In this document: positions 34,256-43,400 of the stretch, in pieces
How the letters are laid out: every line of letters begins with the position of its first letter
Position numbering within the stretch: the stretch's first letter is position 1
Assembly: GCA_963761035.1 (NCBI GenBank)
Contig: CAVXFH010000002.1
Location: 744,001 to 808,000, forward strand
Length of the DNA: 64,000 nucleotides
Direction: 5' to 3'
Source: JARRQJ01 sp963761035
GTDB taxonomy: Bacteria; Pseudomonadota; Gammaproteobacteria; DRLM01
Notes under the pieces: generated by a model
Databases searched by the model: none
The model's input: the letters and a program-made list of their open reading frames with translations, nothing else
Told to the model about the DNA's origin: nothing
Translations under genes and position numbers: made by a program

Positions 34256-34869
34256 GCCAACTTCTCCGCCAGTTGCTTCACCGCGCCCGCCGTCACCAGC
34301 ACCTTCTCGTGCTTGACCAGGCTCACCGGATTGATTTCGGCGACGCTGCTTACATCCACATTGATAAGGTTCCGCGCCGCCAGATACAGCGCATGATCGG
34401 CGCTGTCTGAAACGATGAGCACGTTATCCAACCCCAAGGCCTTGAGCTTGGCCAACAGATCGCGGGTTTTTCCCTGCGCCAGACTAAATTCATCCACCAC
34501 CACCAGGCGCTCCTGGCGATGCAGCTCCGACAAGATAGCCCGCAGCGCGCTGCGGTACATCTGTTTGTTCACTTTCTGCGAATAATCTGCCGTAACCGCT
34601 GCAAAGGTCTTGCCGCCGCCGCGCCACAATGGGCTGCGGATAGTACCGGCACGGGCTTGCCCGGTCCCTTTTTGTTTAAACGGTTTACGTCCGCCGCCCC
34701 GCACCGCGGCACGGGTCTTTTGCGCATGCGTACCGGCGCGGGCGCCCGCCAAATAGGCGGTGATGACCTGATGCACCAGAGACTCGTTAAAATCGCGGCC
34801 AAACACCGCGTCGGGAACGGCCACGTTTCCCGCGCTGGCGCCGCTGGCGTTCAATTTATTCAACTCCAT
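34252..34869 (-). CDS. rplD: 50S ribosomal protein L4
   Basis: 205 residues. The internal tunnel loop is visible as GGGRKPFKQKGTGQARAGTI, with SPLWRGGGKTFA after it. In E. coli L4 autoregulates the S10 operon through a leader upstream of rpsJ; here tuf ends 5 bases before rpsJ, leaving no room for such a leader. The ATG shares a base with the rplC stop (TAATG). Confidence 0.98.
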   Translation of the reverse strand: MELNKLNASGASAGNVAVPDAVFGRDFNESLVHQVITAYLAGARAGTHAQKTRAAVRGGGRKPFKQKGTGQARAGTIRSPLWRGGGKTFAAVTADYSQKVNKQMYRSALRAILSELHRQERLVVVDEFSLAQGKTRDLLAKLKALGLDNVLIVSDSADHALYLAARNLINVDVSSVAEINPVSLVKHEKVLVTAGAVKQLAEKLA

Positions 34870-35525
34870 TACTTACCTCCCGCCGCCCGCGCCTTGACAG
34901 CGGGGCGCACGATTACATCACGGCCTTCGTGGCCCGGCACGGCGCCCTTCACCAGCAGCAGATTGCGCTCGGCATCGACCCGCACCACTTCCAGGTTCTG
35001 CGCAGTGCGCTGCGCATTGCCCAAGTGGCCGGACATTTTTTTACCTTTAAAAACCCGGCCCGGCGTCTGACGCTGACCGATGGATCCCGGCGCACGATGC
35101 GACAAGGAATTACCGTGGGTGGCATCGCCCATCCCGAAATGATGACGCTTAATCGTACCGGCAAAACCTTTGCCGATGGATATGCCCGTCACATCCACCT
35201 TCTGGCCGGCCGCGAATATATCCACCTTGATCTCCGCACCCGGTTGCAGATCCGCGCCCTCGCCGTCGTCCAGGCGGAATTCCCATAGACCGCGGCCCGC
35301 GGTCACCTCCGCCTTGGCGAAGTGGCCGGCCATGGGCTTGGTCACCCGCGTGGCGCGGCGCGTACCCAGGGTCACCTGCACGGCCGAATAACCATCGTTA
35401 TCCGCGGTCCTTACCTGAGTGACGCGATTCGGTTCGACCTCGATCACGGTCACGGGAATAGAGTCGCCATTTTCCGTGAAGATGCGCGTCATTCCGCATT
35501 TACGTCCGACTAGTCCGATTGCCAT
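34869..35525 (-). CDS. rplC: 50S ribosomal protein L3
   Basis: 218 residues. MAIGLVGRKCGMTRIFTENG opens it, and the central loop reaching the peptidyl-transferase centre reads HHFGMGDATHGNSLSHRAPG then SIGQRQTPGRVFKGKKMSGH. The Gln (in GQRQTPG) that is N5-methylated by PrmB in E. coli is conserved. It lies between rpsJ and rplD. Confidence 0.99.
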   Translation of the reverse strand: MAIGLVGRKCGMTRIFTENGDSIPVTVIEVEPNRVTQVRTADNDGYSAVQVTLGTRRATRVTKPMAGHFAKAEVTAGRGLWEFRLDDGEGADLQPGAEIKVDIFAAGQKVDVTGISIGKGFAGTIKRHHFGMGDATHGNSLSHRAPGSIGQRQTPGRVFKGKKMSGHLGNAQRTAQNLEVVRVDAERNLLLVKGAVPGHEGRDVIVRPAVKARAAGGK

Positions 35526-35560
35526 CTTTAAGCTCCAGCAGCGAGTCGCAAGACTCGTTC

Positions 35561-35872
35561 TTAATGCAATTTAATCTGTACGTCCACCCCGGCGGCGAGG
35601 TCCAACTTCATCAGCGCATCCACCGTCTTGTCGGTGGGATCCACAATGTCCATCAAGCGCTTGTGAGTGCGGATCTCGTATTGATCCCGCGCATCTTTAT
35701 CCGCATGCGGCGAAACCAACACCGTAAACCGTTCCTTCTTGGTGGGCAGCGGAATCGGACCGCGCACTTGCGCGCCGGTGCGCTTGGCCGTTTCCACTAT
35801 CTCTTTCGCCGACTGATCGATCAAACGATGATCGAAGGCCTTGAGGCGGATGCGTATTCTTTGGTTTGCCAT
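35561..35872 (-). CDS. rpsJ: 30S ribosomal protein S10
   Basis: 103 residues. IRIRLKAFDHRLIDQSAKEI and GPIPLPTKKERFTVLVSPHA are diagnostic; the loop that binds NusB in antitermination is part of the second. Only 5 bases separate it from the tuf stop, so its Shine-Dalgarno sequence lies inside the tuf coding end and the S10 operon is fused to the str operon. Confidence 0.99.
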   Translation of the reverse strand: MANQRIRIRLKAFDHRLIDQSAKEIVETAKRTGAQVRGPIPLPTKKERFTVLVSPHADKDARDQYEIRTHKRLMDIVDPTDKTVDALMKLDLAAGVDVQIKLH

Positions 35873-35877
35873 AGTAT

Positions 35878-37068
35878 CTACTCGATAACCTTACTAACCA
35901 CGCCGGCGCCGACGGTGCGGCCGCCTTCCCGTATCGCGAACCGCAGGCCTTCTTCCATCGCGATCGGATTGATCAAGGCCACGTTCATCCGGATGTTGTC
36001 CCCCGGCATCACCATCTCCACCCCTTCCGGCAATTCCACCGCCCCCGTCACGTCCGTGGTCCGAAAGTAAAACTGCGGCCGGTAGCCCTTGAAGAACGGC
36101 GTGTGGCGCCCCCCTTCTTCCTTGCTCAATATGTACACTTCCGCTTCGAATTTGGTGTGCGGCGTGATGGAGCCGGGCTTGGCCAGCACCTGGCCGCGCT
36201 CCACCTCTTCGCGCTTCGTGCCCCGGAGGAGCACGCCCACGTTGTCTCCCGCCTGGCCGTCATCCAGCAGCTTGCGAAACATCTCCACCCCGGTGCAGGT
36301 GGTCTTGGTGGTGGGCTTGATGCCCACGATTTCCACTTCTTCGCCCACCTTGATCCGGCCGCGCTCAATGCGCCCCGTGACCACGGTCCCGCGCCCGGAG
36401 ATCGAGAATACGTCTTCGATCGGCATCAGGAACGGCAGATCCACCGGCCGCTCCGGCACCGGGATGTAGGCGTCCATCGCCTCTACCAGCTTGAAGATGG
36501 CCGGTACGCCAATTTCGCTCTGGTCCCCTTCCAGGGCCTTGAGCGCCGAGCCCTTGATGATCGGGGTGGCGTCGCCGGGAAACTGGTATTTGTCCAGCAG
36601 CTCGCGAACTTCCATTTCCACCAGGTCCAGCAGTTCGGCGTCGTCCACCATGTCCGCCTTGTTCATGAACACCACAATGTAGGGTACGCCCACCTGGCGC
36701 GCCAGCAGGATGTGTTCCCGCGTCTGCGGCATGGGACCGTCCGCCGCCGATACCACCAGGATCGCACCGTCCATCTGCGCCGCGCCGGTGATCATGTTCT
36801 TCACATAATCAGCGTGGCCCGGGCAGTCAACGTGCGCATAATGGCGGTTCGCCGACTGGTATTCGACATGGGCCGTGGCGATCGTGATCCCGCGCGCCCG
36901 CTCTTCCGGCGCCGCGTCAATCTGGTCGTAGGCCTTCGACTCCCCGCCGTACTTCTCCGCCAATACCTTCGTCAACGCCGCCGTCAACGTCGTCTTCCCG
37001 TGGTCTACGTGACCTATCGTCCCTACATTTACATGCGGCTTCGTACGCTCAAATTTTCCCTTGGACAC
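35878..37068 (-). CDS. tufA: Elongation factor Tu, copy 1 (str operon)
   Basis: 396 residues with a GTG start. The GTPase motifs are GHVDHGKTTL (about 18-27), DCPGHADYVKNM (about 80-91) and NKADM (about 135-139), followed by domains 2 and 3 and ending EGGRTVGAGVVSKVIE. It delivers aminoacyl-tRNA to the ribosomal A site. The coding sequence matches the second tuf gene base for base as far as I can compare by eye, except the first base of the start codon; flanks diverge at once on both sides. It follows fusA by about 54 bases. Confidence 0.99.
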   Translation of the reverse strand: MSKGKFERTKPHVNVGTIGHVDHGKTTLTAALTKVLAEKYGGESKAYDQIDAAPEERARGITIATAHVEYQSANRHYAHVDCPGHADYVKNMITGAAQMDGAILVVSAADGPMPQTREHILLARQVGVPYIVVFMNKADMVDDAELLDLVEMEVRELLDKYQFPGDATPIIKGSALKALEGDQSEIGVPAIFKLVEAMDAYIPVPERPVDLPFLMPIEDVFSISGRGTVVTGRIERGRIKVGEEVEIVGIKPTTKTTCTGVEMFRKLLDDGQAGDNVGVLLRGTKREEVERGQVLAKPGSITPHTKFEAEVYILSKEEGGRHTPFFKGYRPQFYFRTTDVTGAVELPEGVEMVMPGDNIRMNVALINPIAMEEGLRFAIREGGRTVGAGVVSKVIE

Positions 37069-37122
37069 GGCTAACTACTCCTCACGCTTTTTTCAAATAT
37101 GTTGTTGTATTGACCGCTGCGA

Positions 37123-39222
37123 TCAAGACGCCTCTTTGATGATCGCTTCCGCAATATTGTTCGGTACTTCGCTGTACTTGGCGAATTCCATGGTATAGGT
37201 CGCGCGCCCTTGGGTCGCGGAACGCAAGTCCGTGGCATAACCGAACATCTCCGCCAAGGGCACCTCGGCGTGGACGATCTTGCCGCTGGCCTCGTCATCC
37301 ATACCCTGGATGATGCCGCGGCGGCGATTGAGGTCGCCGATCACATCGCCCATGTTCTCTTCCGGGGTCACCACCTCGACCTTCATGATCGGCTCCAGCA
37401 ACACCGCATTGGCCTTGCGCGCGCCTTCCTTGAACCCCATGGAACCGGCGATCTTGAACGCCATTTCATTGGAGTCCACATCGTGGTATGAACCGTCGAA
37501 CAGCGTGACCTTGACGTCCACCACCGGATAACCGGCAATGACGCCGTTCTGCAACTGTTCCTGTATGCCCTTATCCACGGCGGGGATGTATTCGCGCGGC
37601 ACCACGCCGCCGACGATGGCGTTGACGAATTCATATCCCTTGCCCGATTCTTGCGGTTCGATCTTCAACCACACGTGGCCGTATTGGCCGCGGCCGCCGG
37701 ACTGGCGCACGAACTTGCCTTCCTGCTCCACCGACTTGCGAATGGTCTCGCGGTAGGCCACCTGCGGCTTGCCGACATTGGCCTCCACCTTGAACTCGCG
37801 CTTCATGCGGTCGACGATGATGTCCAGGTGCAACTCACCCATACCGGAGATGATGGTCTGTCCGCTCTCCTCGTCAGTATGGACACGGAAGGAAGGATCT
37901 TCCTGCGCCAGACGATTGAGGGCGATGCCCATCTTCTCCTGATCGGGCTTGGTCTTGGGCTCCACCGCCACCGAGATCACCGGCTCGGGGAACTCCATGC
38001 GCTCCAGGATGATGACCTTATCGAGATTGCACAGGGTGTCACCGGTAGTGACGTCTTTAAGACCCACCGCGGCGGCGATATCGCCGGCGCGCACCTCTTT
38101 GATCTCTTCGCGGCTGTTGGCGTGCATCTGCACGATACGGCCGATGCGCTCTTTGCGGCTCTTGACGGGGTTGTAGACCGTGTCGCCGGAATTCAACACC
38201 CCGGAATAGACACGGAAAAAGGTCAGGGTCCCGACGAAGGGATCCGTGGCGATCTTGAACGCCAGGGCCGAAAACGGATCTTCATCGGCAGGATGGCGTT
38301 CGGCGGGAGTATGGGCGGCATCATCCAACAAACCCTTGACGGCGGGCACATCGGCCGGTGAAGGCAGGTACTCGATCACCGCATCGAGCATGGCCTGCAC
38401 ACCCTTATTCTTGAAGGCGGAACCGCACAAGATCGGCACGATCTCATTGGCCACGGTACGGGCGCGCAAGGCCTTCTTGATCTCGGCCTCGCTCAGCGGC
38501 TGACCTTCCAGGTATTTTCCCATCAACTCTTCGGTGGCCTCTGCCGCGGCTTCCACCATCTTCTCATGCCACTCTTCGCAGAGGACCTTCATATCGGCGG
38601 GAATTTCTTTTTCTTCGAAGGTCATTCCCTGGGTTTCATCGTTCCAGTAGATGGCCTTCATCTTGACCAGATCCACCACGCCCTTGAAATCTTCCTCGGC
38701 GCCGATCGGCAGCTGGATAGGAACGGCAACGCTCCCCAAGCGTTTCTTGATCTGATCCACCACGCGCAGAAAATTAGCGCCCATCCGGTCCATCTTATTG
38801 ACGAAGGCCAGCCGCGGCACGCCGTACTTATTGGCCTGGCGCCATACGGTCTCCGACTGAGGCTGCACGCCGCCTACCGCGCAGAATACCGCGCAGGCGC
38901 CGTCGAGCACGCGCAGTGAGCGCTCCACCTCGATGGTAAAGTCCACGTGGCCGGGGGTGTCGATGATATTGATGCGGTGCTGAGGATACTGCTTGTCCAT
39001 GCCGGACCAATAGCAAGTGGTGGCGGCGGAAGTGATGGTGATACCGCGTTCCTGCTCCTGCTCCATCCAGTCCATGACGGCGGCGCCGTCATGGACCTCG
39101 CCGATCTTATGGGAGACGCCGGTATAGAATAGGACGCGCTCGGTCGTAGTCGTTTTCCCGGCATCAATGTGCGCGGCGATGCCGATATTGCGATAACGAT
39201 CGATAGGTGTACTGCGTGCCAC
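37123..39222 (-). CDS. fusA: Elongation factor G
   Basis: 699 residues with a GTG start. GTPase motifs are AAHIDAGKTTTTER near residues 16-29, DTPGHVDFTIEVE and NKMDR; domains II-V follow, with GRGQYGHVWLKIEP and a C-terminal GYATDLRSATQGRATYTMEF. It translocates tRNA and mRNA and works with RRF in recycling. The domain I and III residues linked to fusidic-acid resistance look ordinary. It stands between rpsG and tufA as in E. coli. Confidence 0.99.
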   Translation of the reverse strand: MARSTPIDRYRNIGIAAHIDAGKTTTTERVLFYTGVSHKIGEVHDGAAVMDWMEQEQERGITITSAATTCYWSGMDKQYPQHRINIIDTPGHVDFTIEVERSLRVLDGACAVFCAVGGVQPQSETVWRQANKYGVPRLAFVNKMDRMGANFLRVVDQIKKRLGSVAVPIQLPIGAEEDFKGVVDLVKMKAIYWNDETQGMTFEEKEIPADMKVLCEEWHEKMVEAAAEATEELMGKYLEGQPLSEAEIKKALRARTVANEIVPILCGSAFKNKGVQAMLDAVIEYLPSPADVPAVKGLLDDAAHTPAERHPADEDPFSALAFKIATDPFVGTLTFFRVYSGVLNSGDTVYNPVKSRKERIGRIVQMHANSREEIKEVRAGDIAAAVGLKDVTTGDTLCNLDKVIILERMEFPEPVISVAVEPKTKPDQEKMGIALNRLAQEDPSFRVHTDEESGQTIISGMGELHLDIIVDRMKREFKVEANVGKPQVAYRETIRKSVEQEGKFVRQSGGRGQYGHVWLKIEPQESGKGYEFVNAIVGGVVPREYIPAVDKGIQEQLQNGVIAGYPVVDVKVTLFDGSYHDVDSNEMAFKIAGSMGFKEGARKANAVLLEPIMKVEVVTPEENMGDVIGDLNRRRGIIQGMDDEASGKIVHAEVPLAEMFGYATDLRSATQGRATYTMEFAKYSEVPNNIAEAIIKEAS

Positions 39223-39263
39223 GATTGAAAATCCTCAAACCTTGTTAACTCGTAACTGTGTAA

Positions 39264-39734
39264 TTACCAGCGATAATGGGAGAAGGCCTTGTTCGCCTCC
39301 GCCATACGATGCGTATCTTCACGCTTCTTCACGGCTGAGCCGCGCTTTTCGGCGGCATCCATAATTTCGCCGGCCAGCCGCAAATCCATGGACTTTTCGC
39401 TGCGCGCTCGGGCCGCGTCGATCATCCAGCGCATCGCCAAGGCGAATTGACGGTCGGAACGTACTTCGACGGGCACCTGATAGGTGGCGCCGCCGACGCG
39501 CCGGGATTTGACTTCGACGACCGGCTTTACGTTGTCCAGTGCTTGATTCAACACCTGAAACGCATCGCCCTTGGTCTTCTCGCTCACCCGATCCAACGCG
39601 CCGTAAATGATGCGCTCCGCCACCGATTTCTTGCCGCTCTTCATCACCACATTGACAAACCGGGTCAGCATCTCGCTGCCGTATTTGGGGTCCGCCAACA
39701 CCGGGCGCTTGGTCGCTTCTCGTCTACGTGCCAT
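39264..39734 (-). CDS. rpsG: 30S ribosomal protein S7
   Basis: 156 residues. RREATKRPVLADPKYGSEML opens it, and NVVMKSGKKSVAERIIYGAL is the family signature. S7 nucleates the 30S head and, in E. coli, represses the str operon by binding the rpsL-rpsG spacer; here that spacer (99 bases) is partly filled by a palindromic repeat. Confidence 0.99.
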   Translation of the reverse strand: MARRREATKRPVLADPKYGSEMLTRFVNVVMKSGKKSVAERIIYGALDRVSEKTKGDAFQVLNQALDNVKPVVEVKSRRVGGATYQVPVEVRSDRQFALAMRWMIDAARARSEKSMDLRLAGEIMDAAEKRGSAVKKREDTHRMAEANKAFSHYRW

Positions 39735-39767
39735 AACTCACACCTATTAAATATCTTCTTCCCGACT

Positions 39768-39803
39768 CTCCCTCTCCCTCCGGGAGAGGGATGGGGCGAG
39801 GGA
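39768..39803. repeat. CCCTCTCCC/GGGAGAGGG palindromic repeat, rpsL-rpsG spacer
   Basis: CCCTCTCCC-TCC-GGGAGAGGG is a perfect stem, followed by ATGGGGCGAGGG. It lies where E. coli carries the S7 translational operator, so the usual S7 control could be changed. Confidence 0.8.
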
Positions 39804-39833
39804 TGCTAATGCATCCGCCAAACCAAAAATGCC

Positions 39834-40208
39834 TTAAGCCTTGGGCCGCTTCGAACCGTACTTGGACCGGCCCTGGCGGCGATTCGCCACGCCGGCGGTA
39901 TCCAGACTGCCGCGCACCGTGTGATAGCGCACGCCGGGCAAATCTTTGACGCGACCGCCGCGAATCAGCACCACCGAGTGCTCCTGCAAATTGTGCCCTT
40001 CACCGCCGATATAGGTGCTGACTTCCATCCCGTTGGTCAGCCGTACGCGGGCTACCTTACGCAACGCCGAGTTCGGCTTCTTCGGCGTGGTGGTATAGAC
40101 ACGGGTACACACGCCGCGTTTCTGCGGAGAACCTCCCAAGGCCGGAACCTTGCTCTTCTCTTTTTTTCGCGTCCGCGGCTTGCGCACCAATTGATTCGTT
40201 GTCGCCAT
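39834..40208 (-). CDS. rpsL: 30S ribosomal protein S12
   Basis: 124 residues. RVYTTTPKKPNSALRKVARV carries the Lys equivalent to E. coli Lys42/43, and GGRVKDLPGVRYHTVRG the second streptomycin-related Lys and the Asp that is methylthiolated; all are wild-type, so a streptomycin-sensitive ribosome is expected. First gene of the str operon, with its own promoter and a long leader. Confidence 0.99.
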   Translation of the reverse strand: MATTNQLVRKPRTRKKEKSKVPALGGSPQKRGVCTRVYTTTPKKPNSALRKVARVRLTNGMEVSTYIGGEGHNLQEHSVVLIRGGRVKDLPGVRYHTVRGSLDTAGVANRRQGRSKYGSKRPKA

Positions 40209-40236
40209 GAATACTGACTCCAGCCCAAAATAAACT

Positions 40237-40300
40237 AAGCGTTCGCCTGCTAGGTCGGGCTGTCCTATATGGCAGCGTCGCCTAGTTCGGTTGAACGCTT
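40237..40300 (-). promoter_or_regulatory. Long imperfect stem in the rpsL 5' leader
   Basis: On the mRNA strand the leader reads AAGCGTTC ... CTAGG ... GCTGCC-ATATA-GGACAGC ... CCTAG ... GAACGCTT. The outer arms pair perfectly over 8 bases, the middle arms over 5, and the inner arms over 6 with one bulged A, giving a single co-axial stem of about 64 nucleotides with internal loops. It ends 28 bases before the rpsL ATG. Leader elements upstream of rpsL have been described in pseudomonads; whether this is the same class is not clear. Confidence 0.65.
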
Positions 40301-40318
40301 AAATTTCCTTGAAATTTA
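40300..40318. other. AT-rich perfect hairpin in the rpsL leader
   Basis: TAAATTTC-CTT-GAAATTTA is an 8+8 base palindrome directly 5' of the long leader stem (in transcript order). It is AT-rich and may be a protein site or a weak hairpin. Confidence 0.5.
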
Positions 40319-40365
40319 GTTAGGTGACAGGCGGAAGACGCATGTCGCCCTATGAAAGAAGCGGC

Positions 40366-40394
40366 ATTTTAGGACCGCACCGGTGGACTGTCAA
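40366..40394 (-). promoter_or_regulatory. Sigma70-type promoter for rpsL (str operon)
   Basis: On the minus strand TTGACA, a 17-base spacer and TAAAAT form a near-consensus promoter, followed by the GC-rich GCCGC discriminator typical of growth-rate-regulated ribosomal promoters. Transcription would start about 150 bases before the rpsL ATG, so the message carries the leader stem. Confidence 0.75.
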
Positions 40395-40423
40395 TAGGGA
40401 CCGCCGCGGCAGCGGCCCCTATT
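40393..40423 (-). terminator. Hairpin between rpoC and the rpsL promoter
   Basis: AATAGGG-GCCGC-TGCC-GCGGC-GGT-CCCTATT forms a 12-base-pair stem with one 3-base bulge, 14 bases after the rpoC stop. No T-run follows on the minus strand, so it may be a processed 3' end or partial terminator. Its 3' arm touches the -35 box of the rpsL promoter. Confidence 0.5.
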
Positions 40424-40437
40424 CTTCCCATTTTCTT

Positions 40438-43400
40438 TTATTCCGAGGCGCTCAGCGCCTTGTTCAAGGCCATTTCAATGTCTTGAGCCGTGGTCTTCTT
40501 CGGTTCCACAACCTCTTCCTTGACGCGCTGACGCTTGCGACGGCGCTCCATATGATAGGCCAGACCGGTACCGGCGGGGATCAGACGGCCGACGATGACG
40601 TTTTCCTTGAGACCGCGCAGGTCGTCCATCTTGCCGCTAACCGCCGCCTCGGTCAGCACCCGGGTGGTCTCCTGGAAGGAGGCCGCGGAGATGAACGATT
40701 CGGTGGCCAGGGAGGCCTTGGTGATACCCAGCAACAGCGGGATGTAATGCGCGGGAATCTTGTCGGCGGCCAGAGCCCGCTCGTTTTCCTCCAGCAACCG
40801 GGCGCGATCCACCTGCTCGCCCTTGAGCAGCCGGGTTTCGCCTGCGTCCGCCACCTCGATCTTACGCAACATCTGGCGGACGATCACTTCGATATGCTTG
40901 TCGTTGATCTTCACGCCCTGCAGACGGTAGACGTCCTGCACCTCGTTGACGATGTAGTTGGCCAAGGGCTCCACGCCCAACAGGCGCAGGATATCGTGGG
41001 CGTTGGGAGCCCCGTCCACGATGATTTCGCCGCTCTCCACGTGTTCGCCCTCGAATACCGTGACGTTCCGCCATTTGGGTATCAGCTCTTCGTGCTGATC
41101 ACCCTCACTGCCGGTGATGATCAGGCGTTGCTTGCCCTTGGTCTCGCGGCCGAAGCTCACCGTACCGGTGATCTCCGCCAAGAGGAATGGATCCTTGGGC
41201 TTACGGGCCTCGAACAAATCCGCCACCCGGGGCAGACCGCCGGTAATGTCGCGGGTCTTGGAGGATTCCTGCGGGATACGGGCGATGACATCGCCCACCC
41301 CGACCCGGGAACCGTCCTCCAGATTGACGATGGCGCCTGACGGCAAATAATAAGCCGCGGGGATGTCGGTGCCGGCAATACACAGATCCTTACCCTTCTC
41401 GTCCACCAACTTCACCATGGGCCGCTGGTCCTTGGCCATGCTGCTGCGCTGCTTGGGATCGGTAATCACCAGGCTGCTCAGACCGGTCATTTCATCGGTA
41501 TGACGTTGAACGGTCACGCCTTCGTTGAAGTCATGGAAACGTACCAGACCCGCCACCTCGGTGATCACCGGGTGGGTATGGGGGTCCCAGTTGGCCACCG
41601 GCTGGCCCGGCTCCACCGCATCGCCGTCGTCGATGCTCAACACCGCCCCGTAGGGGATCTTGTAACGCTCGCGCTCCAGACCCGACTCGTCGAGCACGGT
41701 CAGTTCGCCGGAACGAGATACCGCCACATTGTTGCCGCTGGCATGCTTGACCATCTTGATGTTGTGCAGGCGCGCCTTACCCTTGGACTTCACCGCCACA
41801 CTGTTGACCGCCGCGGAGCGCGAGGCCGCGCCGCCGATGTGGAAGGTGCGCATGGTGAGCTGGGTACCCGGCTCACCGATGGACTGGGCGGCGATCACCC
41901 CCACCGCCTCGCCGATGTTCACGCGGTGGCCGCGCGCCAGGTCGCGCCCGTAACAGGCGGCGCACACCCCATAGCGAGTCTCGCAGGTGATGGGCGAACG
42001 CACCTTGACGTGATCGATACTCATCCCCTCCAAGCGATCCACCCAGTCTTCGTCCAGCAGGGTGCCCGCCGGAACGGCGATTTCGTTCTTCTTGCCGCGG
42101 ATCACCACGTCTTCGGCCACCACCCGGCCGAGTACGCGCTCACGCAGAGGTTCCACCACATCGCCGCCTTCGATGAGCGGCATCTTGAGCAGGCCGTTGG
42201 TCGTGCCGCAATCCGGCTCGGTGATGACCAGATCCTGGGCTACGTCCACCAGACGCCGGGTGAGATATCCGGAGTTGGCGGTCTTGAGCGCGGTATCGGC
42301 CAGACCCTTGCGGGCACCGTGGGTCGAGATGAAGTACTGCAACACATCGAGACCTTCGCGGAAGTTCGCCGTAATGGGCGTCTCGATGATGGAACCGTCG
42401 GGCTTGGCCATCAGGCCGCGCATCCCCGCCAGCTGGCGGATCTGGGCGGCGCTACCGCGGGCGCCCGAGTCGGCCATCATATATATAGAATTGAAGGAGG
42501 CCTGCTTAACCTCCATGCCTGTGACGTCCTTCACCAGGTCGGTACCCAGCTCATCCATCATCGCCTTGGCGACCTGGTCATTGGCATGGGACCAAATATC
42601 CACCACCTTGTTGTAACGCTCGCCATTGGTAACCAGACCGGAGGTGTACTGATCCTCAATTTCCTTTACTTCATGCTCGGCGGCGGCGACGATACCGGCC
42701 TTGCGGGAGGGCACCACCATATCGTCCACCCCCACCGACACCCCGGAACGAGTTGCGTAATAAAAGCCGGTGTACATCAGACGATCGGCGAACACGACGG
42801 TGGCCTTCAGGCCGACGCGGCGATAACAGGTATTCACCAGGCGGGAGATGGATTTCTTGTTCATGTCATGATTGACCGCATCGAAGGACAGCCCCGCCGG
42901 CAACACCTCCGCCAGCAAGGCGCGGCCCACGGTGGTATCCACGATACGGCGGCGTTCTTGTATCTCGCCCTTATTATCAAATACCCGCTCGGTAATACGC
43001 ACTTTGGCGCGGGCGTGCAGATCTACCACCCCGTTTTGATAGGCGCGATGTACTTCGGCCACGTCGGCGAAGGCCATGCCGGTTCCCTTGGCGTCGGCGC
43101 GTTCGCGGGTCATGTAATAGAGACCCAGTACCACGTCCTGGGTCGGCACGATGATGGGGTCGCCGTTGGCGGGCGACAGCACATTGTTGGTGGACATCAT
43201 CAAGGCGCGGGCCTCGATCTGCGCTTCCAGAGACAAGGGCACGTGCACCGCCATCTGGTCGCCGTCGAAATCGGCGTTGTAGGCGGTACACACCAGGGGG
43301 TGCAGCTGAATGGCCTTGCCTTCGATCAATACCGGTTCGAAGGCCTGAATGCCCAAACGGTGCAAGGTGGGCGCGCGGTTCAATAACACCGGATGTTCGC

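Noticed and set aside
34252..35560. S10-type L4 leader upstream of the S10 operon
   Set aside because: tuf ends 5 bases before rpsJ, so there is no untranslated leader to fold.
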